Assembly (NCBI RefSeq): GCF_051262515.1
Contig: NZ_JBIMER010000001.1
Span: forward strand, 310,001-374,000
Direction of reading: 5' to 3'
Source: Arthrobacter_N sp051262515
Lineage (GTDB): Bacteria > Actinomycetota > Actinomycetes > Actinomycetales > Micrococcaceae
DNA: 64,000 bases
Made by a program: the position numbers and the translations under genes. Below the pieces are notes generated by a model. That model saw only the letters and a list, made by a program, of their open reading frames with translations, was not told the DNA's origin and did not search any database. This document shows positions 17,878-26,450 of this stretch, piece after piece; positions within the stretch are counted from its first letter, which is position 1, and each line of letters starts with the position of its first letter.

Positions 17878-19992
17878 CTAGCGGGTGGCGGCGAGCGACT
17901 CGCGTGCCGCTTCCGCCACCGCCTCCGACGTGATGCCGAACTCGCGGTACAGGGTCTTGTAGTCGGCCGATGCGCCGAAGTGGTCCAGCGAGACGATCCG
18001 GCCGGCGTCGCCGACAAACTCGCGCCAGCCCATGGCCACACCGGCCTCGACGGACACGCGTGCGCGCACCGCGGCCGGCAGCACGGACTCGCGGTAGGCG
18101 GCGTCCTGCTGGTTGAACCACTCGATGCACGGCAGGGACACCACACGCGTGGGAATCCCCTCCGCCTGTAGAGTCTCGCGAGCCTCCACCGCAAGCTGGA
18201 CCTCCGAGCCGGTGGCCAGCAGCAGCACCTGCGCCTCGGCCGGTTGGCCGGCGTCGGACGCCTCGGCCAGCACGTAGCCGCCGCGTGCGACGCCGGAGAC
18301 GTCGGCGAATCCGCCCTCGGGCGAGCGGTCGTAGACAGGGACGTTCTGGCGCGTCAGGACGATGCCCGCCGGGTTGGAGTTGTTCTCCAGGATGGTCTTC
18401 CAAGCCCAGGCGGTCTCGTTGGCGTCCGCGGGACGGACGACGTCGAGGTTCGGGATGGCGCGCAGGCTGGCCAGCTGTTCCACGGGCTGGTGCGTCGGGC
18501 CGTCCTCGCCGAGGCCGATCGAATCGTGCGTCCACACGTAGATCGACGGGACGCCCATGAGGGCGGACAGGCGGATCGCGGGACGCTGGTAGTCGGAGAA
18601 GATCAGGAAGGTGCCGGAGTAGGCGCGGGTCTTGCTGGAGAGCACGATCCCGTTGACGATGGAGGCCGCCGCGTGCTCGCGGATGCCGAAGTGCAGCACG
18701 CGACCGTACGGGTTGCCCTTCCACGAGTCCGTCTGGCGCGACTCCGGGATGAACGACGGGGAGCCTTCGATCGTGGTGTTGTTGGAGCCGGCGAGGTCCG
18801 CGGAGCCGCCCCAGAGCTCGGGGAGCTCGGCGGCGATGGCGTTGATGACCTTGCCGGACGCCGCGCGCGTGGAGACGTCCTTGCCGGCGTGGAACGTGGG
18901 CAGGTGCGATTCCCAGCCTTCGGGCAGTTTGCCGGCCTCGATGCGCTCGAGCAGGCTGGCTGCCTCGGGGGAGCGCTGCCTCCAGGCGTTGAACGCCTCG
19001 TCCCAGTCCGCGCGCGCCGCGGCGCCGCGGTCAACGACGCCGCGGGCGTGGGCGAGAACGTCGTCGTCGATCTGGAAGGACGCGGAGGAGTCGAAGCCCA
19101 GGAGTTCCTTCAGCCCGGACACCTCGTCCTTGCCCAGGGCGGAACCGTGGATGGCGCCCGTGTCCTTCTTACCGGGGGACGGCCAGCCGATGACGGTCCG
19201 CAGCGAAATGATCGAGGGTCGGCCGGTCTCCGCCCTGGCGGCGGACAGGGCGGCGTCCAGTGCGGCGACGTCCTCGACGTACTCGCCGGTCTCGGTCCAG
19301 TCGACGCGCTGCGTGTGCCAGCCGTACGCGGCGTAGCGGGCAAGGACGTCCTCGGTGAAGGAGACGTCGGTGTCGTCCTCGATCGAGATGTGGTTCTCGT
19401 CGTAGACCACCACGAGGTTGCCGAGTTCCTGGTGCCCGGCGAGCGAGCTGGCCTCGCTGGTGACACCCTCCTGCAGGTCGCCGTCCGAGGCGATGACCCA
19501 GACGGTGTGGTCGAACGGGCTCTCGCCCTCGGGCGCCTCCGCGTCCAGCAGCCCGCGCATCCGGCGCTGGCCGTAGGCGAATCCGACGGCGGAGGCGAGG
19601 CCCTGGCCCAACGGACCGGTGGTGATCTCCACGCCGGGCGTGTGTCCGACCTCTGGGTGGCCGGGGGTCTTGGAGCCCCAGGTGCGCAGCTCCTGGAGGT
19701 CGTTCAGCTCCAGGCCGTATCCGGAGAGGAAAAGCTGCAGGTACAGCGTCAGCGAGGTGTGACCGGGGGAGAGCACGAACCGGTCGCGGCCGACCCAGGA
19801 CGGGTCCGAGGGGTCGTGGCGCAGGTGCCGCTGGAAGATGAGGTAGGCAGCGGGGGCGAGGCTCATGGCGGTTCCCGGGTGGCCGTTGCCGACCTTCTCC
19901 ACGGCATCGGCGGCCAGCACGCGGACGGTGTCCACGGCTCGCTCGTCGAGCTTCGTCCAAGTGAGTTCGCTAACTTCTGTCTGTGGCGCCAC
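17878..19992 (-). CDS. tkt: Transketolase
   Basis: A 704-residue thiamine-diphosphate enzyme that moves two-carbon units between sugar phosphates. The N-terminal cofactor half shows GNGHPGTAMSLAP near residues 30-42, GPLGQGLASAVG and the GDGxxN-type cofactor site seen as SDGDLQEG. The C-terminal halves have the expected pyrimidine-binding domain with GIREHAAA. The GTG start at 19992 follows AGAGAGGGA, and the protein then starts as usual; upstream in-frame codons to 20067 look non-coding. It is the first gene of the five-gene - operon, so the operon promoter should lie in 19993-20200. Confidence 0.96.
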   Translation of the reverse strand: MAPQTEVSELTWTKLDERAVDTVRVLAADAVEKVGNGHPGTAMSLAPAAYLIFQRHLRHDPSDPSWVGRDRFVLSPGHTSLTLYLQLFLSGYGLELNDLQELRTWGSKTPGHPEVGHTPGVEITTGPLGQGLASAVGFAYGQRRMRGLLDAEAPEGESPFDHTVWVIASDGDLQEGVTSEASSLAGHQELGNLVVVYDENHISIEDDTDVSFTEDVLARYAAYGWHTQRVDWTETGEYVEDVAALDAALSAARAETGRPSIISLRTVIGWPSPGKKDTGAIHGSALGKDEVSGLKELLGFDSSASFQIDDDVLAHARGVVDRGAAARADWDEAFNAWRQRSPEAASLLERIEAGKLPEGWESHLPTFHAGKDVSTRAASGKVINAIAAELPELWGGSADLAGSNNTTIEGSPSFIPESRQTDSWKGNPYGRVLHFGIREHAAASIVNGIVLSSKTRAYSGTFLIFSDYQRPAIRLSALMGVPSIYVWTHDSIGLGEDGPTHQPVEQLASLRAIPNLDVVRPADANETAWAWKTILENNSNPAGIVLTRQNVPVYDRSPEGGFADVSGVARGGYVLAEASDAGQPAEAQVLLLATGSEVQLAVEARETLQAEGIPTRVVSLPCIEWFNQQDAAYRESVLPAAVRARVSVEAGVAMGWREFVGDAGRIVSLDHFGASADYKTLYREFGITSEAVAEAARESLAATR

Positions 19993-20205
19993 GGTGTGGT
20001 CCCTCTCTGTGGTCGGGCGGGTCGTGAGGGCGGGAAGGCCGGACCGAGAGGGCGGAGCGAAGCCCACGCACCCGTAGCCGAACCGGTTATGCCGCCGCTG
20101 GCACTTCGCCCCAACCCTATCCCGGGGGCGGGCGGCTGTGCCCGTTTATGGCCAAAGATTGACGCGGCTTTCGCCGACGGGGCAATTGTCCGCCGCCCGG
20201 CGGAA

Positions 20206-20235
20206 TGACTTCTACGAGCCGTAAAAGGGTATGAT
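20206..20235 (+). promoter_or_regulatory. Candidate ctaB promoter
   Basis: TATGAT (20230-20235) is a near-consensus -10, preceded at 18 bp by a weak TGACTT. Transcription would begin near 20242 and leave a leader of about 30 nt before the ctaB ATG. The site lies in the 281-bp divergent gap between tkt and ctaB. That gap has no gene, and I see no clear promoter for tkt in it. Confidence 0.45.
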
Positions 20236-20273
20236 GGCTTGGTCTGTCCGAATCCCCTGCAGAACTGAGTGGC

Positions 20274-21257
20274 ATGTCCGTGAAGTTTGTCCCGACCGAC
20301 TCTGCGCCGACCCCGCGTGCCTCCCGCCAGCCAGCGGAGTCCCCGGGCGCTTTCGCGGGCCGCAAAGCGCGGTCGTACCTCGCCCTGACGAAGCCGCGCG
20401 TCGTCGAGTTGTTGCTGGTCACCACGCTGCCGACCATGATCTTCGCGCACGGCGGATTCCCCCAGGTGGGCCTGGTTCTGGCGACGCTGTTCGGCGGCGC
20501 CATGGCCGCCGGAGCGTCCGGTGCCTTCAACTGCTACATCGACCGCGACATGGACAAGGTCATGAACCGGACCAAGGACCGGCCGCTGGTCACCGGCGAC
20601 GTGACGCCCCGGGAGGCCCTGGTCTTCTCCTGGACGCTCGCGGTGGCCTCCCTTCTCGTCCTGTGGTTCGGAACCAATCCGCTGACGGCCGCCCTGGGGC
20701 TCGCGGCCATCCTGTTCTATGTGGTGCTCTACACCCTCATCCTGAAGCGGCGCACAGCGCAGAACATCGTGTGGGGCGGTATCGCCGGATGCATGCCGGT
20801 CCTGATCGCCTGGGCCGCCGTGACCAACACCCTGGCGTGGCCGGCGGTCATCCTGTTCCTGATCATTTTCCTGTGGACGCCCCCGCACTACTGGCCGCTG
20901 TCCATGAAATACGCGGACGACTACAACGCGGCCAGTGTTCCCATGCTGGGGGCCATCGCCAGCGCCCAGCGCGTTTCGGTGCAGGTGGTCCTCTACGCAT
21001 GGGCGACCGTCGTGTGCTCGCTGTTGCTGGTGCCCATGGGATACGCGGGAATCGTCTATACGGTGATCGCCGCGGTGACCGGCGGCTGGTTCGTCTACGA
21101 GTGCCACGTGCTGTACCGCGAGGCCCGTCGGAACCACGAACCCCAGGACATGAACCGCAAGGCCATGAAGGTCTTCCACATCTCCATCACGTACCTGACC
21201 CTGGTTTTCGTGGCACTGGCCATCGATCCGTTCGTCGGTAATCCCCTGTTCGGCTAG
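20274..21257 (+). CDS. ctaB: Protoheme IX farnesyltransferase (heme O synthase)
   Basis: A 327-residue polytopic prenyltransferase of the UbiA superfamily that attaches a farnesyl group to haem B, giving haem O for cytochrome oxidase. The Asp-rich metal-diphosphate site is seen as NCYIDRDMD (Asn86, Asp90, Asp94), with a second Asp-rich loop near YADDYNAASVPM. Several hydrophobic membrane segments follow a polar N-terminal tail of about 35 residues. It is transcribed away from tkt and faces ctaA, which carries out the next step, across a terminator. Confidence 0.95.
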   Translation: MSVKFVPTDSAPTPRASRQPAESPGAFAGRKARSYLALTKPRVVELLLVTTLPTMIFAHGGFPQVGLVLATLFGGAMAAGASGAFNCYIDRDMDKVMNRTKDRPLVTGDVTPREALVFSWTLAVASLLVLWFGTNPLTAALGLAAILFYVVLYTLILKRRTAQNIVWGGIAGCMPVLIAWAAVTNTLAWPAVILFLIIFLWTPPHYWPLSMKYADDYNAASVPMLGAIASAQRVSVQVVLYAWATVVCSLLLVPMGYAGIVYTVIAAVTGGWFVYECHVLYREARRNHEPQDMNRKAMKVFHISITYLTLVFVALAIDPFVGNPLFG

Positions 21258-21276
21258 CGCCGGAAGATGTCCCGCG

Positions 21277-21315
21277 ACGAAACGCCCCGTCCTCTCCGAG
21301 GACGGGGCGTTTCGT
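21277..21315. terminator. Bidirectional terminator between ctaB and ctaA
   Basis: A perfect 18-bp stem: ACGAAACGCCCCGTCCTC (21277-21294) pairs with GAGGACGGGGCGTTTCGT (21298-21315) around a 3-nt loop. There is little T-run, but the stem is very stable and lies between two convergent genes. A partial copy of the arm (ACGTTTCGTTGTC) follows it. Confidence 0.85.
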
Positions 21316-21397
21316 TGTCAACGTTTCGTTGTCTAGACGGAGGGACGTTGATTTATTGTCCGGCCGGCGATGCGGCCGGTGTCGCCGCCTGCTTCCC

Positions 21398-22330
21398 TTA
21401 GAGGGGGAACGCTGCCGTGCTGCGGTCCCACACGTTGGTCGCCGCCGCGGTCAGCAGCGACGAGCCCAGCATGTGCAGTAGGACCAGGCCAACCGGTAGG
21501 CCCGTGAAATGCTGCGTGTACCCGATGGCGGCTTGGGCAACCAGTACCACGCCCAGGAGAACGAGCGCCCTGCGCAAACCGGGCGCCGCCCGCCAACGGT
21601 AGGCCACGAAAAGGGCCAGAGCGGTCGCCGCGACGAGGAGATACACGGGTGCCACATGGATGCGCGTGACGAGGTCCGCGTTGAAGGCATGGCGCGGTGA
21701 ACCGGCGTCGCCCGCGTGGGGACCGGTCCCCGTGACGATCGTTCCCAGCACGACGGCGGCCGTCGACGTCCCGGCGATCGTCCAGCCAAGGGCGCGCATG
21801 GTTCCGCTCAACGGCGGCACGGCGACCGTCCACTCGCGCCGCAGGAGCATTCCCGTCCGGTTGACCAGCAGCATTGCCGTCGCCACCAGGGCCGCCGAGG
21901 CCAGGAAGTGCAGGCTCACCACCCACGGGTTCAGGTTGGTCCACACGGTGATGCCGCCGATGAGCGCCTGGACCGGAATGACGCACAGGAGCGCCACCGC
22001 GAGCCGGAAAACGGTCCGGTGGGTCGCGCGCATACGCCAAACGGCGACGATCATGGCGACTGCGACGATCGTCAGGATGAAGGTCAGTGTCCGATTGCCG
22101 AACTCGATCAGCCCATGGATGCCCATTTCCGGCGTGGGGGTCATCGAACCCGGGACGCAGTTGGGCCATTCGGAGCATCCCAGGCCGGACTGGGTCAACC
22201 GGACGGCGCCGCCCGTGACGATGATGCCGATCTGAGAGGCGAGGGAAGCGATGGCCAGCGCGTGGACGCCGCGTCCCACAGAGGTGGGAAGGCGGTCGGT
22301 CCACTTCGCCTTGGTAACCGGGGTTGTCAT
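21398..22330 (-). CDS. ctaA: Heme A synthase (COX15/CtaA family)
   Basis: A 310-residue multi-spanning membrane protein that oxidises the C8 methyl of haem O to give haem A. Conserved blocks with likely haem-ligand histidines are seen: LTQSGLGCSEWPNC near residues 40-53 and IHGLIEFGNRTLT shortly after, with a second histidine-bearing repeat in the C-terminal half (RIHVAPVY and later QHFTGLP). About eight hydrophobic segments are visible. ATG 22330 is preferred because upstream in-frame sequence is arginine/serine-rich and unlike a membrane protein start. The two ABC transporter genes lie upstream on the same strand, 40 bp away. M. tuberculosis has the same order (Rv1456c-Rv1458c). Confidence 0.93.
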   Translation of the reverse strand: MTTPVTKAKWTDRLPTSVGRGVHALAIASLASQIGIIVTGGAVRLTQSGLGCSEWPNCVPGSMTPTPEMGIHGLIEFGNRTLTFILTIVAVAMIVAVWRMRATHRTVFRLAVALLCVIPVQALIGGITVWTNLNPWVVSLHFLASAALVATAMLLVNRTGMLLRREWTVAVPPLSGTMRALGWTIAGTSTAAVVLGTIVTGTGPHAGDAGSPRHAFNADLVTRIHVAPVYLLVAATALALFVAYRWRAAPGLRRALVLLGVVLVAQAAIGYTQHFTGLPVGLVLLHMLGSSLLTAAATNVWDRSTAAFPL

Positions 22331-22370
22331 GCGGGCGGCTCCAATCGGAACGGTCGGGAGAGGCGGGGCG

Positions 22371-23138
22371 CTAGTTCCACTTGAACCAGCGCGTCGCGGC
22401 GAAGCCGGCGAGCACGGTCCACACCAGCAGGACGAGGAAGGCTCCGCCGTCGAACGCGCCATGCATGAAGGCCGCCCGCAGGGCGTCGCCGAGAGCCGCG
22501 GACGGGAGCGCCTCCAGCAGGGGCTGCAGTATCCCGGGCAGGTTCTCCACCGGGATCATGATGCCGCCCACGGCGGCGAAGAGGATCCACACGAGGTTCG
22601 TGATCGCCAGGGTGGCCTCGGGGCGGACGGTCCCGGCGACGAGAAGTCCCAGGGACGTGAACGCGGCCGCGCCGAGGGCCAGCAGCACGGCGGCGAGGGC
22701 CAGCCCCCACGGTGCCGGACGCCACCCCAGGAGAAGCGCGGCTCCACCGATCAACACGATCTGGATGGCCAAGACGGCCAACACCGCCATCGACTTCCCG
22801 AAAACCAAACCGGCGCGTCCGAGCGGAGTGGTGGACAGGAACCGCAGCACGCCGTAGCGCCGGTCGAAACCCGTCGCGATGCCCTGTCCGGTGAACGCCG
22901 TCGACATGACGCACAGGGCCAGGACGCCGGGGGCAGCGGCGTCGATACGGTTGACGGCCACGCCGTCCAGAATCGCGGTGAACGTCAGTCCGAAGAGGGC
23001 CAGCAGCGGCAGCACGACAGCCAGCACCAATTGCTCGCCGTTGCGCAGCATCGTTGCGGCCTCGTAGCGGCCCTGGCGCAGAATGCGGGTGAGCTGGGGA
23101 GCCGCGTTGCCTGGCGCGACGCGCGCGGTGTTAGCCAC
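22371..23138 (-). CDS. ABC transporter permease (exporter type)
   Basis: A 255-residue membrane protein with six hydrophobic segments, in the ABC-2 permease style. It starts with a short polar tail, then QLVLAVVLPLLALFGLTF as the first span. It overlaps the upstream ATP-binding gene by 8 bp, so the two make one exporter. The equivalent mycobacterial pair beside ctaA is annotated as an antibiotic-type exporter without proven substrate. A role linked to haem or cytochrome oxidase is suggested only by position. Confidence 0.85.
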   Translation of the reverse strand: MANTARVAPGNAAPQLTRILRQGRYEAATMLRNGEQLVLAVVLPLLALFGLTFTAILDGVAVNRIDAAAPGVLALCVMSTAFTGQGIATGFDRRYGVLRFLSTTPLGRAGLVFGKSMAVLAVLAIQIVLIGGAALLLGWRPAPWGLALAAVLLALGAAAFTSLGLLVAGTVRPEATLAITNLVWILFAAVGGIMIPVENLPGILQPLLEALPSAALGDALRAAFMHGAFDGGAFLVLLVWTVLAGFAATRWFKWN

Positions 23139-24096
23139 GGGGGCCTCCCTGGGCGATTTCGAGGAACACGTCTTCGAGGCTGCGCGGTTCCATGCTGATG
23201 GCGGTGGGGAAGACTCCTTCGGCCGACCACCAGGCCGCGACGGCGGCCAGGTCGGTGGGGGAGCGGAGGGCGCGGACCCGGTACCGGCCGGGTTCTATCT
23301 CCAGAATCGGTTCTCCGCATTCCAGCCGCGGTGCGGTACCGCCGGCCACCAGTCCCGGCCGCGCGGAGAAGTCCAGCGACCGCGAGTCGGCGTCCGCCGT
23401 TGCCCGCGCCGTGAGTTCGGGGACGGTGCCTTCAGCGACGTTCGCTCCGCCGTCGATGATGTACACGTAGTCGGACAGCCGCTGCGCGTCCTCCATGAGG
23501 TGCGTGGTGAGCACGATGCACAATCCGCGCTCGCGAAGCTCCTTGATGAGGTCGAAAACCGCTCGCCTCGATTGCGGATCCAGACCCGCGCTGGGTTCGT
23601 CCAGGAAAACGACCTCGGGATCCCCGACGAGAGCGGCCGCCAGGGCGACGCGCTGTTTCTGGCCGCCGGACAACCGGCGGATGGTGGTGTGGGAGAACTC
23701 GTTCAGCCCCAACCGATCGGCCAGCGCAGGAACGTCGGCCGGTTGGGCGTACATCGACGCCACATGGTTCAGTAGCTGGAGGGGCCGCGACGCGGGCGGT
23801 AGACCTCCATCCTGCAGCATGACGCCCACGCGCGAACGCAATGAGGCGGACGCGTTCGACGGGTCCTCGCCGAGGAGCCGCACGGTGCCGCCGTCGGGCT
23901 TGAGCAGTCCCTGCGCGCAGGCCAGGGTGGTGGACTTGCCAGCACCGTTGGAACCGAGCAAAGTGGTGACCGAACCCGCGCGGGCGGTGAGGCTGATGCC
24001 GTTCAGGACCCGGACCATGCGGCCGTCAAGGGCGGCAACGGGACCGAAGTCCTTGCGTAGGCTGTCGACGACGAGGCGGGGTTCGGGTTCTGGCAC
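23131..24096 (-). CDS. ABC transporter ATP-binding protein
   Basis: A 321-residue ABC ATPase. Walker A LGSNGAGKST lies near residues 47-56, the signature LSGGQKQR near 142-149, Walker B VVFLDEPSAGLD shortly after, and the switch histidine in TTHLMEDA. A C-terminal extension of about 100 residues resembles the regulatory tail of DrrA-type exporters. The start is a GTG at 24096; TAGAAT (24108-24103 read on the - strand) lies exactly 6 nt upstream, making a leaderless message likely. The partner permease overlaps its end. Confidence 0.9.
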   Translation of the reverse strand: MPEPEPRLVVDSLRKDFGPVAALDGRMVRVLNGISLTARAGSVTTLLGSNGAGKSTTLACAQGLLKPDGGTVRLLGEDPSNASASLRSRVGVMLQDGGLPPASRPLQLLNHVASMYAQPADVPALADRLGLNEFSHTTIRRLSGGQKQRVALAAALVGDPEVVFLDEPSAGLDPQSRRAVFDLIKELRERGLCIVLTTHLMEDAQRLSDYVYIIDGGANVAEGTVPELTARATADADSRSLDFSARPGLVAGGTAPRLECGEPILEIEPGRYRVRALRSPTDLAAVAAWWSAEGVFPTAISMEPRSLEDVFLEIAQGGPRG

Positions 24097-24102
24097 CGGA
24101 TC

Positions 24103-24108
24103 ATTCTA
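24103..24108 (-). promoter_or_regulatory. -10 hexamer of a leaderless promoter for the ABC exporter/ctaA operon
   Basis: Read on the - strand the hexamer is TAGAAT. Six nt separate it from the GTG at 24096, so the start codon would be the first transcribed base. I see no clear -35. Confidence 0.55.
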
Positions 24109-24187
24109 CGCCACGTAGAGTCCGGTCCCCGCTGGTCCGCGGAGTTAACTAAGGACTGCCTTGCTGGCGGGAGTCGACTCATTAGGT

Positions 24188-24193
24188 CATGAT
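24188..24193 (+). promoter_or_regulatory. Possible -10 hexamer before sufR
   Basis: CATGAT lies exactly 6 nt before the GTG at 24200, the spacing seen at several other leaderless genes here. The first base does not match TANNNT, so support is moderate. AAGGA at 24151-24155 before a TTG at 24161 is a competing start signal. Confidence 0.35.
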
Positions 24194-24199
24194 TGTGTT

Positions 24200-24991
24200 G
24201 TGTATTCTTCCCAGTCCATTGAGCAGGAAACGGTCCCCGCGACGCGTTCCGCCACCGGCGCGCCGGAAACCGAGGAGCGCACTCGGGACCGCGTGCTCCA
24301 CGCGGTGCTCCAACAGGGGCCGGTCAGCGCCGCCGAACTCGGCGAGCAGCTGGGATTCACGCCCGCGGCCGTCCGGCGGCATCTGGACTCCCTCAGCAAG
24401 CAGGGGCTTGTCGAGGTCAAGCTGGTGGCCAACCAGGCTGCCGGTGCGGGACGGCCCGCCCGCCGCTACGTGCTCAGCCACCGCGGACAGCGGAAACTCG
24501 GCAACGACTACCTGGACATCGCCGGGGACGCCCTGGCCGAGTTGGGGCGCGCGGCCGGGCCAGAGGCCGTCAACGCCTTCGCCGCCAAGCGTTTCGCCGC
24601 CCTCGAGGACCGCTACCGGCCCGCCGTCGAGGCCGCCGGGGACTCGCTGTCCGGCCGCGCTGCGGCGCTGTCCGAGGCGCTCACTGCCGACGGTTTCGTC
24701 GGTTCGACCCGCGATGTCGGACTGAACCAGCCCACGGCTACCATGGTGAGCGTCCAGCTTTGCCAAGGGCACTGCCCTATCCAAGACCTGGCGCGCGAGT
24801 TTCCCGTCTTCTGCGACGAGGAAACCAAGGCGTTTTCCCGCTTGCTGGGCGTCGACGTGCGGCGCCTATCGACGTTGGCCGGAGGCGGCCATGTCTGCAC
24901 GACCCACATACCGGTGGGTCGCCAACAAACTCCTCAGCACACTGAGAAGAGAACTCGAGTCAAGATCACAAGGCAGGAGAGGCCGCGATGA
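24200..24991 (+). CDS. sufR: Fe-S cluster biogenesis repressor SufR
   Basis: A DeoR/ArsR-like winged-helix regulator of about 263 residues that carries an Fe-S cluster and represses the suf operon when clusters are plentiful. The helix-turn-helix is near residues 40-75 (SAAELGEQLGFTPAAVRRHL). The cluster-binding cysteines are all present: Cys188 and Cys192 in CQGHC, Cys205 in FPVFCDE and Cys233 in GGHVCTTHIP. The start is uncertain: the GTG at 24200 fits a leaderless pattern, while a TTG at 24161 preceded by AAGGA would add 13 residues. The stop overlaps the sufB ATG (ATGA), so repressor and operon are co-transcribed. Confidence 0.9.
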   Translation: MYSSQSIEQETVPATRSATGAPETEERTRDRVLHAVLQQGPVSAAELGEQLGFTPAAVRRHLDSLSKQGLVEVKLVANQAAGAGRPARRYVLSHRGQRKLGNDYLDIAGDALAELGRAAGPEAVNAFAAKRFAALEDRYRPAVEAAGDSLSGRAAALSEALTADGFVGSTRDVGLNQPTATMVSVQLCQGHCPIQDLAREFPVFCDEETKAFSRLLGVDVRRLSTLAGGGHVCTTHIPVGRQQTPQHTEKRTRVKITRQERPR

Positions 24992-26448
24992 CGGATCAGA
25001 TTGCACAGGAGACCGCTGACCCAGGCGTGATTTCCGACATCCTGGAGAGAAATCCCGAGCTCCAAGGAATCGGCACCTACGAATACGGCTGGTCGGACAA
25101 GAACGACGCCGGCGCCAACGCGCGCCGCGGGATCAACGACGATGTCGTCCGGGACATTTCGGCCAAGAAGGACGAGCCCGAGTGGATGCTCGACCTGCGC
25201 CTGAAGGGGTTGAAGTACTTCGACCGCAAGCCGATGCCGACCTGGGGCGCCGACCTCAGCGGGATCGACTTCGACAACATCAAGTACTTCGTGCGCTCCA
25301 CGGAGAAGCAGGCCACCAGTTGGGAGGACCTGCCCGAAGACATCAAGAACACGTACGACAAGCTGGGCATCCCGGAGGCCGAGAAGCAGCGCCTCGTCTC
25401 CGGCGTGGCCGCGCAGTACGAGTCCGAGGTCGTCTACCACCAGCTCCGCGAGGATCTGGAGGCCCAGGGCGTCATCTTCCTGGACACCGACACCGGGCTG
25501 AAGGAACACGAGGACATCTTCAAGGAGTACTTCGGCTCCGTCATCCCCGTGGGAGACAACAAGTTCGCCTCGTTGAACACCTCGGTGTGGTCCGGCGGTT
25601 CCTTCGTCTACGTCCCCAAGGGCGTGCACGTCGACATCCCGCTGCAGGCGTACTTCCGCATCAACACCGAGAATATGGGGCAGTTCGAGCGGACCCTGAT
25701 CATTGCCGACGAGGACTCCTACGTCCACTACATCGAGGGCTGCACGGCCCCGATCTACCAGTCGGACTCGCTGCACTCGGCCGTCGTGGAAATCATCGTG
25801 AAGAAGGGCGCCCGCGTCCGCTACACGACCATCCAGAACTGGTCGAACAACGTCTACAACCTGGTCACCAAGCGCGCGGTCTGCGAAGAGGGCGCCACCA
25901 TGGAGTGGGTCGACGGAAACATCGGCTCCAAGGTCACCATGAAGTACCCCGCCGTCTACCTGGTTGGCGAGCACGCCAAGGGAGAGACGCTTTCCATCGC
26001 CTTCGCCGGCGAGGGACAGCACCAGGACACCGGGTCCAAGATGGTCCACATCGCTCCGAACACGTCCAGCTCCATCGTGGCTAAGTCGGTGGCCCGCAAC
26101 GGTGGCCGCTCGGCCTACCGCGGCCTCGTGCAGGTCCGCGAGGGTGCCAAGGGATCGCGCAACTCCGTGGTCTGCGACGCCCTGCTGGTGGATACCATCT
26201 CCCGCTCGGACACGTACCCGTACATCGACGTCCGCGAGGACGACGTGACCATGGGCCACGAGGCGACCGTGTCGCGCGTCAGCGAGGAACAGCTGTTCTA
26301 CCTGATGTCCCGCGGCCTGGCAGAGGACGAGGCCATGGCGATGATTGTGCGCGGCTTCATCGAGCCCATCGCGCGCGAACTTCCCATGGAGTACGCGCTC
26401 GAGCTGAACCGCCTCATTGAACTTCAGATGGAAGGATCCGTCGGTTAG
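24988..26448 (+). CDS. sufB: Fe-S cluster assembly protein SufB
   Basis: A 486-residue scaffold subunit of the SufBCD complex, on which Fe-S clusters are built before transfer to target proteins. Typical blocks are seen: the N-terminal YEYGWSDKNDAGANARRG, NTSVWSGGSFVYVPKGV near residue 200, YIEGCTAPIYQSDSLHSAVV with a conserved Cys, and NSVVCDALL near residue 393. There is no intein, unlike the M. tuberculosis homologue. It overlaps sufR by 4 bp and ends 2 bp before sufD. A good AGGAGAGG ribosome site precedes it. Confidence 0.97.
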   Translation: MTDQIAQETADPGVISDILERNPELQGIGTYEYGWSDKNDAGANARRGINDDVVRDISAKKDEPEWMLDLRLKGLKYFDRKPMPTWGADLSGIDFDNIKYFVRSTEKQATSWEDLPEDIKNTYDKLGIPEAEKQRLVSGVAAQYESEVVYHQLREDLEAQGVIFLDTDTGLKEHEDIFKEYFGSVIPVGDNKFASLNTSVWSGGSFVYVPKGVHVDIPLQAYFRINTENMGQFERTLIIADEDSYVHYIEGCTAPIYQSDSLHSAVVEIIVKKGARVRYTTIQNWSNNVYNLVTKRAVCEEGATMEWVDGNIGSKVTMKYPAVYLVGEHAKGETLSIAFAGEGQHQDTGSKMVHIAPNTSSSIVAKSVARNGGRSAYRGLVQVREGAKGSRNSVVCDALLVDTISRSDTYPYIDVREDDVTMGHEATVSRVSEEQLFYLMSRGLAEDEAMAMIVRGFIEPIARELPMEYALELNRLIELQMEGSVG

Positions 26449-26450
26449 TC

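Noticed and set aside
18244..20208. A 654-codon open frame on the + strand
   Set aside because: It is antisense to tkt, whose protein is full length and well conserved; the + frame has low-complexity composition.
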